From assembly GCF_003367355.1 (NCBI RefSeq), contig NZ_CP031413.1:310001-374000 (forward strand): a DNA stretch of 64,000 nucleotides. Reading direction: 5' to 3'. Source of the stretch: Lysobacter sp. TY2-98. GTDB lineage: Bacteria; Pseudomonadota; Gammaproteobacteria; Xanthomonadales; Xanthomonadaceae. Below are positions 7,920-16,325 of this stretch, piece after piece (position 1 is the stretch's first letter; the number at the start of each line of letters is the position of its first letter). The position numbers and the translations under genes were made by a program. The notes below the pieces were generated by a model, which was not told the origin of the DNA, searched no databases, and saw only the letters and a list, made by a program, of their open reading frames with translations.

Positions 7920-8630
7920 ATGCAGACCAATCGCGACGGCGGCCTCGTCCTCATCATCGAGGACAACCGCAATATCTCCGAGATGATGGGCGAATACCTC
8001 GAAAGCCGTGGCTTCGAGGTGGACTACGCAGCCGACGGCCTCGACGGCTACCGGCTGGCGGCCGAGAACAGCTACGACGTGCTCGTGCTCGACCTGATGC
8101 TGCCGCGCCTGGACGGCGTGGAAGTGTGCAAGCGGCTGCGTGAGGAAGCGCGCAAGTCGACCCCGGTGCTGATGCTGACCTCGCGCGACACGCTCGACGA
8201 GAAGCTGACCGGCCTGTCCGCCGGCGCCGACGACTACCTGACCAAGCCCTTCGCGATCCAGGAGCTCGAGGCCCGTCTGCGCGCCCTGATCCGCCGCGAG
8301 CGCCGCCAGGTCGGTGGCGAAGTGTTGAAGGTCGCCGACCTCGTGCTCGACCCGGCCAGCCTGCGCGTCACCCGTGGCGGCGTCGAACTGCAGCTCTCGC
8401 CGATCGGCCTGCGTCTTCTGACCATCCTGATGCGCGAGTCGCCGCGCGTGGTGAGCCGCCAGGAAATCGAACGCGAGATCTGGGGCAATGGCCTGCCGGA
8501 TTCCGACACGCTGCGCAGCCACCTCTACAACCTGCGCAAGACGATCGACAAGCCGTTCGACAAGCAGCTGCTGCACACCGTGCAGTCGGCCGGCTACCGC
8601 ATCGCCGACATCTCGCAGCCGCCGGAGTAA
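7920..8630 (+). CDS. OmpR-family DNA-binding response regulator
   Basis: 236 residues. Receiver domain 8-120 with acidic pocket Glu14/Asp15, phospho-acceptor Asp58 (VLVLDLMLPRLDG), Thr87 and Lys109 (TKPF); then a winged-helix DNA-binding domain (about 130-230; PRVVSRQEIEREIWG, LRSHLYNLRKTID, VQSAGYRI). A strong AGGAGG Shine-Dalgarno lies 12 nt before the ATG. The histidine kinase gene follows after 12 bp and a MacAB-like exporter operon after that, so the pair likely senses an envelope or toxic-compound signal and may regulate the exporter (inference from position). Confidence 0.93.
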   Translation: MQTNRDGGLVLIIEDNRNISEMMGEYLESRGFEVDYAADGLDGYRLAAENSYDVLVLDLMLPRLDGVEVCKRLREEARKSTPVLMLTSRDTLDEKLTGLSAGADDYLTKPFAIQELEARLRALIRRERRQVGGEVLKVADLVLDPASLRVTRGGVELQLSPIGLRLLTILMRESPRVVSRQEIEREIWGNGLPDSDTLRSHLYNLRKTIDKPFDKQLLHTVQSAGYRIADISQPPE

Positions 8631-8642
8631 TCCGGCGACCGC

Positions 8643-9917
8643 ATGGCGCACGGCCTACCCCGCAAGATCAAGGTCGCGTTCATCGTCCAGGCTCTCCTCG
8701 CGAGCCTGGTGATGGCGCTCGGCATCGCGTGTGCGGAGATCGGCGTTCGCCAGGTTCTCTTGCACGAGCGCTTGGCCGACGAGGCAGCGAACGCGTGGGA
8801 GCAAGTGGCCGCCGGGCCGCGCGGATCGCTGCCGCACAACGCGCGCATGGCGACCTACTTCGTGCCCGCAGGCCGGCCCGCAACGGGCGTGCCAGCCGAC
8901 GTACTCGCGGCGCCACCGGGGTATCACATCCCCTACTGGGGCGCGCCCGCGTCCCTCGTGGAACAGCGGCGCGACGGCACGCTCTACGTCTACTTCGATC
9001 CGGAATTCAGCGACAGCGCGATTTTCTGGACCGGCGGCCTGAGCTTGCTGCTCGCGCTGCTGGTCACCTACGTCTCCGCGTGGCTGACCTACCGGACGTC
9101 CAAGCGCATGGTCGCGCCGGTGAGCTGGCTCGCCGGCGTGGTGGCGCGCTGGGAGCCGTCGTCGCCGAATGCCGGCGCCCTGTCGCCGCAGAACCTGCCG
9201 ATCGATGCAGGCATGGAAGTGCGACGTCTCGCCCACGCGCTGCGCGGCATGTCGGGCCGCGTCGGCGAATTCGTCGAGCGTGAGCGCCAGTTCACGCGCG
9301 ACGCCAGCCACGAGCTGCGCACGCCGCTCACCGTCATCCGGGTGGCGTCCGACATCATGGCCGCCGACAGCGAGCTGCCCGAGCGTTCGCGTCGCGCGGT
9401 CGGACGCATCCAGCGTGCCGGGCAGGACATGCAGACCGTCATCGATGCGTTCTTCATCCTCGCCCGCGACGCCGAAGTCGAATCCGAGAGCGAGCGTTTC
9501 GACGTGCACGAGGTGGTCGATGACGAAGTCGAAAATGCGCGTGCGCAGGTCGGGGACAAACCCGTCGAGGTCGTGGTCCGTGATGAAGGCGGCGGCGTGA
9601 TCGATGCGCCGCGCCGCGTGCTGTCGCTGATGGTGGGCAACCTGCTGAGCAATGCGGTCCGCTTCACCGACGCGGGGCTGGTGGAAGTGGTGATCAGGCC
9701 GGACCGCATCGAAGTGCGCGATACGGGCGTCGGCATGACGCGCGAAACGCTGACCAAGGCATTCGACGCGTTCTATCGTCACGACCGCGACAGCGCCGAT
9801 GGAATGGGGATCGGGCTGTCGATCGTTCGCCGACTTGGCGAGCGGTTCGGGTGGCCGGTCGAGCTGGACAGCACGCCGGGCGAAGGAACAGTCGCGACCA
9901 TTCGGCTCCGTGGCTAA
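8643..9917 (+). CDS. Membrane sensor histidine kinase
   Basis: 424 residues. TM1 about 11-33, a periplasmic sensor segment of about 90 residues, TM2 about 128-150, a HAMP-like linker, then HisKA with the phospho-accepting His223 in RDASHELRTPLTV, and a HATPase_c domain with NLLSNAVRF (N box), DTGVGM (G1) and GMGIGLSIV (G2). All catalytic boxes are intact. Partner of the response regulator 12 bp upstream. The periplasmic part is Pro- and Tyr-rich with no recognised ligand domain. Confidence 0.93.
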   Translation: MAHGLPRKIKVAFIVQALLASLVMALGIACAEIGVRQVLLHERLADEAANAWEQVAAGPRGSLPHNARMATYFVPAGRPATGVPADVLAAPPGYHIPYWGAPASLVEQRRDGTLYVYFDPEFSDSAIFWTGGLSLLLALLVTYVSAWLTYRTSKRMVAPVSWLAGVVARWEPSSPNAGALSPQNLPIDAGMEVRRLAHALRGMSGRVGEFVERERQFTRDASHELRTPLTVIRVASDIMAADSELPERSRRAVGRIQRAGQDMQTVIDAFFILARDAEVESESERFDVHEVVDDEVENARAQVGDKPVEVVVRDEGGGVIDAPRRVLSLMVGNLLSNAVRFTDAGLVEVVIRPDRIEVRDTGVGMTRETLTKAFDAFYRHDRDSADGMGIGLSIVRRLGERFGWPVELDSTPGEGTVATIRLRG

Positions 9918-10003
9918 TCCTCTCTATTGATGTCAACCGCGGGCGCGCGCGTGCGTTTCCGGTCGTTGACGCCCTTTTGCATTTCATCCCCGACATTCCC
10001 CGA

Positions 10004-11560
10004 ATGAGTCGAAACGGTTCCGCTGTGCCCCGTCCCGCGCGTCGCCGCGGCCTCTTGGTCCTGATCACGCTGCTCGTGCTGGCTGCGGCCGGCGGATGGG
10101 CGTGGAAACATCACAAGGCGTCGGCCGGCGCGGCGGACAGCGGTTACCGCACGGCGAAGGTCGACCGTGGCGACATCCGCGTCGTCATCTCCTCGACGGG
10201 CCAGCTCAGCGCGATTTCGACGGTGGTGGTCGGCTCGGAAGTGTCGGGCAAGGTCACCGACGTCTACGTCGACTACAACGATCACGTGCGCAAGGGCCAG
10301 GTGCTCGCGCGTATCGATCCGAGTACGTACGAGGCGCAGATCGCGCAGGGCAGCGCACAGATCAGCGCGGCACAGGCGAATGCGACGGAAGCCGCGGCGG
10401 CCCTGCGTAACGCCGAGATCGATTACCAGCGCAAGGCGCAGCTCGGCAAGGACAAGCTCGTTGCGCAGTCGGACGTCGATCTCGCGCGCAGCACGCTGGA
10501 ACGCGCACGCGCCACGCTCGCTGCCAGCCGCGCGCAGATCGCGCAGCAGCAGGCGGGCACGCGCACCGCGCGCGTGAACCTGGGCCGCACCGAAATCCGT
10601 TCGCCCGTCGATGGCGTGGTGCTGACGCGCAGCATCGAGCCCGGGCAGACGGTCGCCGCGAGCCTGCAGGCGCCCGAGCTGTTCAAGCTCGCGGAAGACC
10701 TGTCGAAGATGAAGATCGAGCTCGCCGTCGACGAAGCCGACATCGGGCAGGTCACGTCGGGCCTGCGTGCGACCTTCACCGTCGACGCGTATCCCGATCG
10801 CAAGTTCGTGGGCCAGGTGTCGCAGGTGCGGCTGTCGGCGACGACGACGAACAACGTCGTGACGTATCCGGTCGTCATCGACGTCGACAACAGCGACGGC
10901 AAGCTGCTGCCCGGCATGACGGCGAACGCGGAGATCGAGGTGAGCAGTCGCGACAACGTGCTGCGCGTGCCCAACGCGGCGCTGCGCTACAAGCCGACCG
11001 ACGAAGAAGCCGCGGCGATGCAGGCGAGCGCGCAAGGCGGCGCACAGCAGCCCGGCGGTGGTCGCATGGGCATGACCGAGGATCTGCAGAAGCTCGCGAC
11101 GTCGCTCGGTCTGAAGCCCGAACAGAAGGCCGCGTTTGATGCGGCGGTCGAGCAGATGCGCCAGCGCCAGCAGGCGCGTACGGCGCAGGTGCAGCAGCAG
11201 GGTGGCAGTGCGCTGTTCGGCGGCGGTCCCGGTGGCGGTCGCGGCGGCCCCGGCGGAAGCGGCGGGACTCCGCGAGGCGGCGACAGCGGGGCGATGCGTC
11301 AACGCATGGCCGAGCGCATGTCGCAGCAGTTCGCTTCGTTCCGCGTGACGCTCGACGACAGCCAGCAACAGCGGTGGGACCGCGGCATCGACCAGTTGCT
11401 CGCCGCGCGTCGCGCGCCGCTGTACCTGCTCGTCGACGGCAAGCCGAAGATGACGATGGCGCGCCTCGGTGCGAGCGACGGCTCGTACACCGAAGTCTCC
11501 GGCGGCGGCGTCAAGGAAGGCGATACCGTGATCACCGGCGCGGAGCGCAAGACGAAATGA
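10004..11560 (+). CDS. macA: MacA-like periplasmic adaptor of an ABC exporter, with a large insertion
   Basis: 518 residues against about 370 for E. coli MacA. One N-terminal membrane helix (about 18-32), then a membrane-fusion-protein body: lipoyl halves (GSEVSGKVTDVYVDYNDHVRKGQVLARID and TEIRSPVDGVVLTRSIEPGQTV), an Ala/Gln-rich coiled-coil hairpin between them (about 110-190), and a beta-barrel (FTVDAYPDRKFVGQVSQVRLSAT). After about residue 325 an extra ~145 residues appear: two helical segments with LKPEQ- and LDDSQQQ-type motifs separated by a Gly-rich linker, before the C-terminal strand (DTVITGAERK). The stop overlaps the ATPase start (ATGA). It should bridge the inner-membrane pump to an outer-membrane channel. 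Confidence 0.9.
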   Translation: MSRNGSAVPRPARRRGLLVLITLLVLAAAGGWAWKHHKASAGAADSGYRTAKVDRGDIRVVISSTGQLSAISTVVVGSEVSGKVTDVYVDYNDHVRKGQVLARIDPSTYEAQIAQGSAQISAAQANATEAAAALRNAEIDYQRKAQLGKDKLVAQSDVDLARSTLERARATLAASRAQIAQQQAGTRTARVNLGRTEIRSPVDGVVLTRSIEPGQTVAASLQAPELFKLAEDLSKMKIELAVDEADIGQVTSGLRATFTVDAYPDRKFVGQVSQVRLSATTTNNVVTYPVVIDVDNSDGKLLPGMTANAEIEVSSRDNVLRVPNAALRYKPTDEEAAAMQASAQGGAQQPGGGRMGMTEDLQKLATSLGLKPEQKAAFDAAVEQMRQRQQARTAQVQQQGGSALFGGGPGGGRGGPGGSGGTPRGGDSGAMRQRMAERMSQQFASFRVTLDDSQQQRWDRGIDQLLAARRAPLYLLVDGKPKMTMARLGASDGSYTEVSGGGVKEGDTVITGAERKTK

Positions 11561-12306
11561 CCGATGCCGTCATCGAGACGCGCGGCCTCGGCAAGGTCTA
11601 CTCCCCGGGCAGCGAGGCCGAAGTGGTGGCGCTCCACGGTGTGAACCTGGTGATCGGTCGCTGCGAATTCGTCGCAATCATGGGGCCGTCGGGGTCCGGC
11701 AAGTCCACGCTGATGAACCTGCTCGGCTGCCTCGACACGCCGAGCGACGGCGTCTATCTCTGCGACGGCGTCGACGTGTCGACGCTCGACGCCGAACAGC
11801 GCGCGCAACTGCGTCTGCGCACCATTGGCTTCGTGTTCCAGGGCTTCAACCTGCTGACGCGACTGGATGCGCTCGAGAACGTGGCGATGCCGCTCGGATA
11901 CGCGGACATCGCCAAGGCCGAGCGCCAGCAGCGCGCACGGGAAGCGCTCGAAGCCGTCGGTCTCGGCGCGCGCATGCACCACAAGCCGACTGAACTGTCG
12001 GGCGGTCAGCAGCAGCGCGTCGCGATCGCGCGTGCGTTGATCAATCGCCCGCCCGTGCTGCTCGCCGATGAACCCACCGGTGCGCTCGACACCAGGACCG
12101 GCGAGGAGATCCTCGCGCTGTTCAAGACGCTGCGCGACGACGGCCATACCGTGGTGCTGATCACGCACGATCCGGAAGTCGCCGCGCACGCCGATCGCGT
12201 GTTCGTGATGCGCGACGGCGAACTGCACGCGCAGACCGATGAAACGCGCGTGCCCGACATCGCGCCACCGGCGCACGCCGGCCCGTGGACCGAGGGCGCG
12301 ACATGA
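11557..12306 (+). CDS. macB: MacB-type ABC transporter ATP-binding subunit
   Basis: 249 residues, one nucleotide-binding domain of the LolD/MacB class: Walker A GPSGSGKS, Q-loop FVFQGFNLL, signature LSGGQQQRVAIARAL, Walker B VLLADEPTGALD and H-loop LITHDPEVA. In E. coli MacB the ATPase and permease are fused; here the permease is a separate gene that begins at the ATGA overlapping this stop. Together with the adaptor upstream it forms a tripartite exporter; the substrate cannot be read from sequence. Confidence 0.92.
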   Translation: MTDAVIETRGLGKVYSPGSEAEVVALHGVNLVIGRCEFVAIMGPSGSGKSTLMNLLGCLDTPSDGVYLCDGVDVSTLDAEQRAQLRLRTIGFVFQGFNLLTRLDALENVAMPLGYADIAKAERQQRAREALEAVGLGARMHHKPTELSGGQQQRVAIARALINRPPVLLADEPTGALDTRTGEEILALFKTLRDDGHTVVLITHDPEVAAHADRVFVMRDGELHAQTDETRVPDIAPPAHAGPWTEGAT

Positions 12307-13535
12307 GGTTCGCTGAAACCCTTCGCACCGCGACATTCTCGCTGCGCGGCAACTGGCTCCGCAGCGCGCTGACCTCGCTGGGCGTGATCATCGGCATCGC
12401 CGCGGTCATCGTGATGGTGTCGGTCGGGCAAGGCACGCAGGCGGAGATCGACAAGCTGGTGTCCGGCCTCGGATCCAATCGCCTCGACGTCGGCCCGGGC
12501 GCGGGTCGCGGCTTCGGCGGCATCCGCATGTCATCGAGTTCCTTCTTTACGCTGAGCGAGCAGGACGCGGACGCGATCCGCCACGAGATTCCGGAAGTGC
12601 AGTACGTCGCCGGTTCACTGCGTGGCAACACGCAGGTGGTGTTCGCCGAGAACAACGCGTCGACGTCGTGGCAGGGCGTGCAGCCGGACTGGTTCTCGAT
12701 CAACGACTGGCAGATGGCGAGCGGCGACGGTTTTTCGCAGGCCGATTACTCCGGCGGCAAGTCGGTGATCATCGGCGAGACCGTGCGTCGCGAACTCTTC
12801 GGCGACGAGGACGCGGTGGGGCAGACCATCCGCCTCGGTCGCGTGCCGTTCACCGTCGCCGGCGTGCTGAAGTCGAAGGGGCAGGGCGGGTTCGGCCAGG
12901 ACCAGGACGACCTCGTCGTCGTGCCGCTCGAAACGGCGCGCCGTCGTCTGATGGGCGCGATGGGTCTGCCCGCGGGCGCGGTGATGCAGATCGCGGTCGG
13001 CGTCGGCGACGCCAAGGATCTCGACTACGCACAGGGCGAGATCGAAGGCCTGCTGCGCCAGCGCCACAAGATCCAGCCCGGCGACGAGGACGACTTCAAC
13101 GTGCGTAACATCGCGGAAGTCGTGGCCACGCGCACGCAGACGACGAAGCTGATGTCGCTGCTGCTCGGTGCGGTCGCGAGCATTTCGCTGATCGTCGGCG
13201 GCATCGGCATCATGAACATCATGCTGGTGTCGGTGACGGAGCGTATTCGTGAGATCGGTCTGCGCATGGCGGTGGGCGCGGGCCCGCGCGACATCCAGCG
13301 CCAGTTCCTCGCCGAGGCGATGCTGATCTCGCTCATTGGCGGTGCGTTCGGTATCGCGATCGGCGTGCTCGGCGCACTCGCGGTCGGCAAGTTCGGGTCA
13401 TTGCCGGTGAAGCTCGACAGCAGCGTGATCCTGCTCGCCGCGGGCTTCTCGATCGCGACCGGCCTGTTCTTCGGCTTCTATCCGGCGCGCAAGGCGTCGC
13501 GTCTGGATCCGATCGAAGCGCTGCGTTCGCAGTGA
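12303..13535 (+). CDS. macB: MacB-type ABC transporter permease subunit
   Basis: 410 residues in the MacB/FtsX topology: TM1 at about 24-46 (IIGIAAVIVMVSVGQG), a large periplasmic MacB_PCD domain (about 50-270), then three C-terminal helices (LLGAVASISLIVGGIGIMNIMLVSVTERIREIGLRMAVGA; EAMLISLIGGAFGIAIGVLGAL; ILLAAGFSIATGLFFGFYPARKASRLDPIEALR). The closing PARKASRLDPIEALR is a family hallmark. Start ATG overlaps the ATPase stop by 4 nt. Last gene of the two-component/exporter block. Confidence 0.93.
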   Translation: MRFAETLRTATFSLRGNWLRSALTSLGVIIGIAAVIVMVSVGQGTQAEIDKLVSGLGSNRLDVGPGAGRGFGGIRMSSSSFFTLSEQDADAIRHEIPEVQYVAGSLRGNTQVVFAENNASTSWQGVQPDWFSINDWQMASGDGFSQADYSGGKSVIIGETVRRELFGDEDAVGQTIRLGRVPFTVAGVLKSKGQGGFGQDQDDLVVVPLETARRRLMGAMGLPAGAVMQIAVGVGDAKDLDYAQGEIEGLLRQRHKIQPGDEDDFNVRNIAEVVATRTQTTKLMSLLLGAVASISLIVGGIGIMNIMLVSVTERIREIGLRMAVGAGPRDIQRQFLAEAMLISLIGGAFGIAIGVLGALAVGKFGSLPVKLDSSVILLAAGFSIATGLFFGFYPARKASRLDPIEALRSQ

Positions 13536-13544
13536 CACGAAAAG

Positions 13545-13569
13545 GAAGGCGACCCGAAGGCCGCCTTCT
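13545..13569 (+). terminator. Hairpin between convergent macB permease and S8 protease genes
   Basis: GAAGGCG (13545-13551) and CGCCTTC (13562-13568) form a 7-bp stem 10 nt after the permease stop. There is no long T run, so termination strength is uncertain; AAAA precedes it, giving a T run on the minus strand for the protease gene. Confidence 0.55.
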
Positions 13570-13585
13570 GGTCACGCGATGACGC

Positions 13586-14773
13586 TCAACGCGAATACAG
13601 CAGGATGTTCGGCGAACCGCTGCCCGGGCTGGTGACCTTGCCCGTGGTGCCGTTCGTCGTCAGCCAGCTGCGCACCTGCGAGGGCGTCGCCGACGGCACG
13701 CGCTGCAGGTAGAGCGCGGCGGCGCCTGCCACGTGCGGCGACGCCATCGACGTGCCGCTGATCGTGTTGGTCGCCGTCGTGCTCGTGTACCACGCCGACT
13801 TGATCGAGCTGCCCGGTGCGAACAGGTCGACGCAGCCGCCGTAGTTCGAGTAAGACGCGCGTGCATCGGTCGAGGTGGTGGCGCCGATCGTGATCGCACC
13901 GGCCGCACGCGCCGGCGAGTAGTTGCACGCGCTCGCGCTGTCGTTGCCCGCGGCGACGACCACGGCCACGCCCGAGTTCGACAGATTGTTGACCGCGGTA
14001 TCGACGGCCGACGACGCACCACCGCCGAGCGACATGTTCGCCACCGCCGGCTTGATCGCATGCGTGCGCACCCAGTCGATGCCGGCGATCACGCCCGAGT
14101 TGGTGCCCGAGCCGCTGCAGTCGAGCACGCGCACCGGAACGAGCGACACCGACTTCGCGACGCCGTAGGTCGAGCCACCGATCGTGCCGGACACGTGCGT
14201 GCCGTGGCCGTTGCAGTCGGTGGTGCCGCGACCGTCGCTGATCGCGGTGTAGCCGCTGCCGACGCGACCGCCGAACTGCGAATGCGACGACAGGATGCCG
14301 GTGTCGATCACGTAGGCGTGCACGCCCGAGCCGGTGTAGTCGTAGGTGTACGTGCCGCTGAGCGGGAGCGAGCGCTGGTCGATGCGATCGATGCCCCAAG
14401 TGGCGCCGCTCTGCGTGGCGGTCGCCGTCACCGTCGCGTCTTCCTCGATGAAGGCGACGCGCGGATCCTTCAGCATGCGGGCGACCACCGCTTCGGGTGC
14501 GTGCACCACGAAGCCTTGCACCGCATTGCGATAGACCATGCCGACATCGCCGCCGAACTTCGCAGCGAGATCGACGGTTGCGTTCTCAGCGGCCTTGGCA
14601 AGGCCCGCTTCGCGTGCAAGCCCGGCCTGCAGCGGCAGGCGCGACGGATTGAGTACGACGATGTACTGGTTGTCGATGCGGTTCTTTTCCGCACGGACGA
14701 GAGTGCCGGCGCTGGCGGCGGTGGACGTGAGGGCCAGCGAGATGGCTAACGCGAGGACGCACTTGCTGTTCAT
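13586..14773 (-). CDS. Secreted subtilisin-family (S8A) serine protease, proteinase K/aqualysin-like
   Basis: 395 residues. Signal peptide 1-22 (cleavage after TAASA), an inhibitor I9 propeptide of about 37-112, then a proteinase K-type catalytic domain starting near residue 120: Asp157 (AYVIDTG), His190 (NGHGTHVSG), oxyanion Asn277 (AAGND) and Ser342 ([11 protein letters not shown]). Four cysteines in the catalytic part (187, 219, 283, 314) could make two disulfides as in aqualysin I. No C-terminal pre-peptidase domain is present, unlike many Lysobacter extracellular proteases. Probably an autoprocessed extracellular protease. A TTGACA hexamer on the minus strand about 105 bp upstream is a possible -35. 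Confidence 0.93.
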   Translation of the reverse strand: MNSKCVLALAISLALTSTAASAGTLVRAEKNRIDNQYIVVLNPSRLPLQAGLAREAGLAKAAENATVDLAAKFGGDVGMVYRNAVQGFVVHAPEAVVARMLKDPRVAFIEEDATVTATATQSGATWGIDRIDQRSLPLSGTYTYDYTGSGVHAYVIDTGILSSHSQFGGRVGSGYTAISDGRGTTDCNGHGTHVSGTIGGSTYGVAKSVSLVPVRVLDCSGSGTNSGVIAGIDWVRTHAIKPAVANMSLGGGASSAVDTAVNNLSNSGVAVVVAAGNDSASACNYSPARAAGAITIGATTSTDARASYSNYGGCVDLFAPGSSIKSAWYTSTTATNTISGTSMASPHVAGAAALYLQRVPSATPSQVRSWLTTNGTTGKVTSPGSGSPNILLYSR

Positions 14774-14962
14774 TGCTGCTCCATCAGAGGTGGGGGAAAG
14801 CCCGCATCGGCATGACGCGGGCCCGAGCGCCGGGGGCAGGTCCGGCGCGGCGCTGACAATCCGAATGCGGGTTGAACGCTGTCAACTCCCAGTGTCCGAA
14901 AAAGCTGAAGAACTGCGTTTCCAGCTTTCGCGATGGAGCTGTCGCGTAACGCAAACTGCCTT

Positions 14963-14994
14963 AAAACAGGTCATTTGCGTCAGAAAACGGTCAT
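14963..14994 (+). promoter_or_regulatory. Tandem direct repeats, candidate regulator binding sites
   Basis: AAAACAGGTCAT (14963-14974) and AAAACGGTCAT (14984-14994). The shared GGTCAT cores are spaced by 20 bp, about two helical turns, as expected for a dimeric regulator binding one DNA face. No known consensus is assigned. Confidence 0.4.
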
Positions 14995-15046
14995 GAACGA
15001 CTGCGCCGCGCGTCTTCAGCGACGTGATGTTCCCGTCAAGATTCGT

Positions 15047-15059
15047 GTTGCATTGCAAC
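15047..15059. promoter_or_regulatory. 13-bp palindrome upstream of the isoaspartyl peptidase gene
   Basis: GTTGCATTGCAAC is a perfect palindrome around a central T, about 70 bp before the start codon, in a position suited to an operator. The binding protein is unknown. Confidence 0.4.
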
Positions 15060-15128
15060 GCCGGGACCGACGCTCGCAAGCGGTGCCGAGCGGCCGTTAT
15101 GCTCGGCCGATCCGATCGGAGCCCGACC

Positions 15129-16145
15129 ATGCGTCGCTACGCCCCTCTTCTGTTGCTCGCACTCGCCATGAACGCCCACGCCCAGACAGCGCCTTCGACC
15201 GCGCGCACCGCCCTCGTCATCCACGGCGGCGCCGGTTTCGTCCCCAAAGAGACGCTGAGCGCGGCGGACGAGAAGGACTATCGCGACACGCTCAATCGCG
15301 CGCTCGATGCGGGCAATGCAGTGCTGCAGAAGGGCGGGGCAGCGATCGATGCGGTCGAGGCCGCGATCCTCGTCATGGAGGAGTCGCCGCGCTTCAACGC
15401 GGGCAAGGGCGCGGTGTTCAACGCCAAGGGCGGACACGAACTCGATGCGTCGATCATGGAAGGCCATACGCGTCGCGCAGGCGCGGTGGCGGGCGTCACC
15501 ACCGTGCGCAATCCGATCAAGCTCGCGCGTGCGGTGATGGAGCGCAGTCCGCACGTGATGCTGGCCGGCGCCGGCGCCGAGGCGTTCGCCGATACGCAGA
15601 AGGACATCGAGCGCGTGCCGAACACGTGGTTCGACACGCCGATGCGCAGGAAGCAGCTCGAGGAAGCGCAGAAGAAGGAGGCCGCGCAGAAGGCCGCGGT
15701 CATCCAGGGCGACGACGGCAACGTGCGGCGGTATCTCGGCACGGTCGGCGCGGTGGCGCTCGACAAGGCCGGTCACATCGCCGCCGGCACGAGCACCGGC
15801 GGCATGACCAACAAGCGCTGGGGTCGCGTGGGTGACTCGCCGATCATCGGCGCCGGCACCTGGGCGGACGAACGTTGCGGTGTGTCGGGCACGGGCTGGG
15901 GCGAGTTCTACATCCGTGCGAATGCAGCCCGCGATATCTGCGCGCGCGTCGAGTACACGAACGTGCCGCTGCAGAAGGCGGCCGAGGAAGTCATCAACAA
16001 GATCATTCCGGCGATGGGCGGCGACGGCGGCGCGATCGCACTCGACCGCGACGGCAACATCGCGTTGCCGTTCAACAGCGGCAGCATGTTCCGCGGCTGG
16101 ATCCGCCCGGACGGCAGCCGCGGCGTCGCCATCCACGAGGACTGA
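15129..16145 (+). CDS. iaaA: Exported isoaspartyl peptidase/L-asparaginase (Ntn hydrolase)
   Basis: 338 residues. A signal peptide of 18 residues (cleavage after NAHA) precedes a plant-type asparaginase: LVIHGGAG at 29-36, ESPRFNAGKGAVFN, and the autoproteolysis site before Thr205 in YLGTVGAVALD, with TSTGGMTNKRWGRVGDSPIIGAGTWAD and GGDGGAIALDRDGN in the beta subunit. The family cleaves itself before the Thr and then hydrolyses beta-aspartyl peptides and asparagine. The signal peptide places it in the periplasm, where it could remove isoaspartyl-damaged peptides or scavenge nitrogen. The charged Lys/Gln-rich linker 171-195 is removed or flexible. It is monocistronic and divergent from the protease gene. 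Confidence 0.93.
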   Translation: MRRYAPLLLLALAMNAHAQTAPSTARTALVIHGGAGFVPKETLSAADEKDYRDTLNRALDAGNAVLQKGGAAIDAVEAAILVMEESPRFNAGKGAVFNAKGGHELDASIMEGHTRRAGAVAGVTTVRNPIKLARAVMERSPHVMLAGAGAEAFADTQKDIERVPNTWFDTPMRRKQLEEAQKKEAAQKAAVIQGDDGNVRRYLGTVGAVALDKAGHIAAGTSTGGMTNKRWGRVGDSPIIGAGTWADERCGVSGTGWGEFYIRANAARDICARVEYTNVPLQKAAEEVINKIIPAMGGDGGAIALDRDGNIALPFNSGSMFRGWIRPDGSRGVAIHED

Positions 16146-16325
16146 GCCGACCCGGGCGCAGCGTCGTGCCACAGCAGCGCCTGACCGCACGGCCAGGCAG
16201 CCCCGCCGGACGCCCGTGATCGCATGCGACAATCCGGACGGGCGCTGACCGGGGATCCGCGCCGCATCGTGCAGCCGCAGGGACGGGCGGTGCCCCGGCC
16301 CGACCGTCGACACGAGAGCATCTCC

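Larger units (their letters stand above)
14774..15128. other. 355-bp intergenic region between divergent protease and isoaspartyl peptidase genes
   Basis: The longest gene-free stretch here. It is A+T-richer than its surroundings between about 14880 and 15060. It holds TTGACA on the minus strand (14880-14885), with GATTGT 18 bp further as a weak -10 for the protease; two copies of AAAAC(A)GGTCAT whose GGTCAT parts (14969 and 14989) are exactly 20 bp apart; inverted arms ACGCAAA/TTTGCGT (14949-14955 and 14974-14980); and a perfect palindrome GTTGCATTGCAAC (15047-15059). No convincing small gene or RNA gene is visible. Confidence 0.6.

Noticed and set aside
14857..14885. Promoter of the S8 protease (minus strand TTGACA with an 18-bp spacer to GATTGT)
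   Set aside because: The -35 is perfect but the -10 matches only three of six positions, so it is mentioned in the intergenic entry rather than listed as a separate feature.
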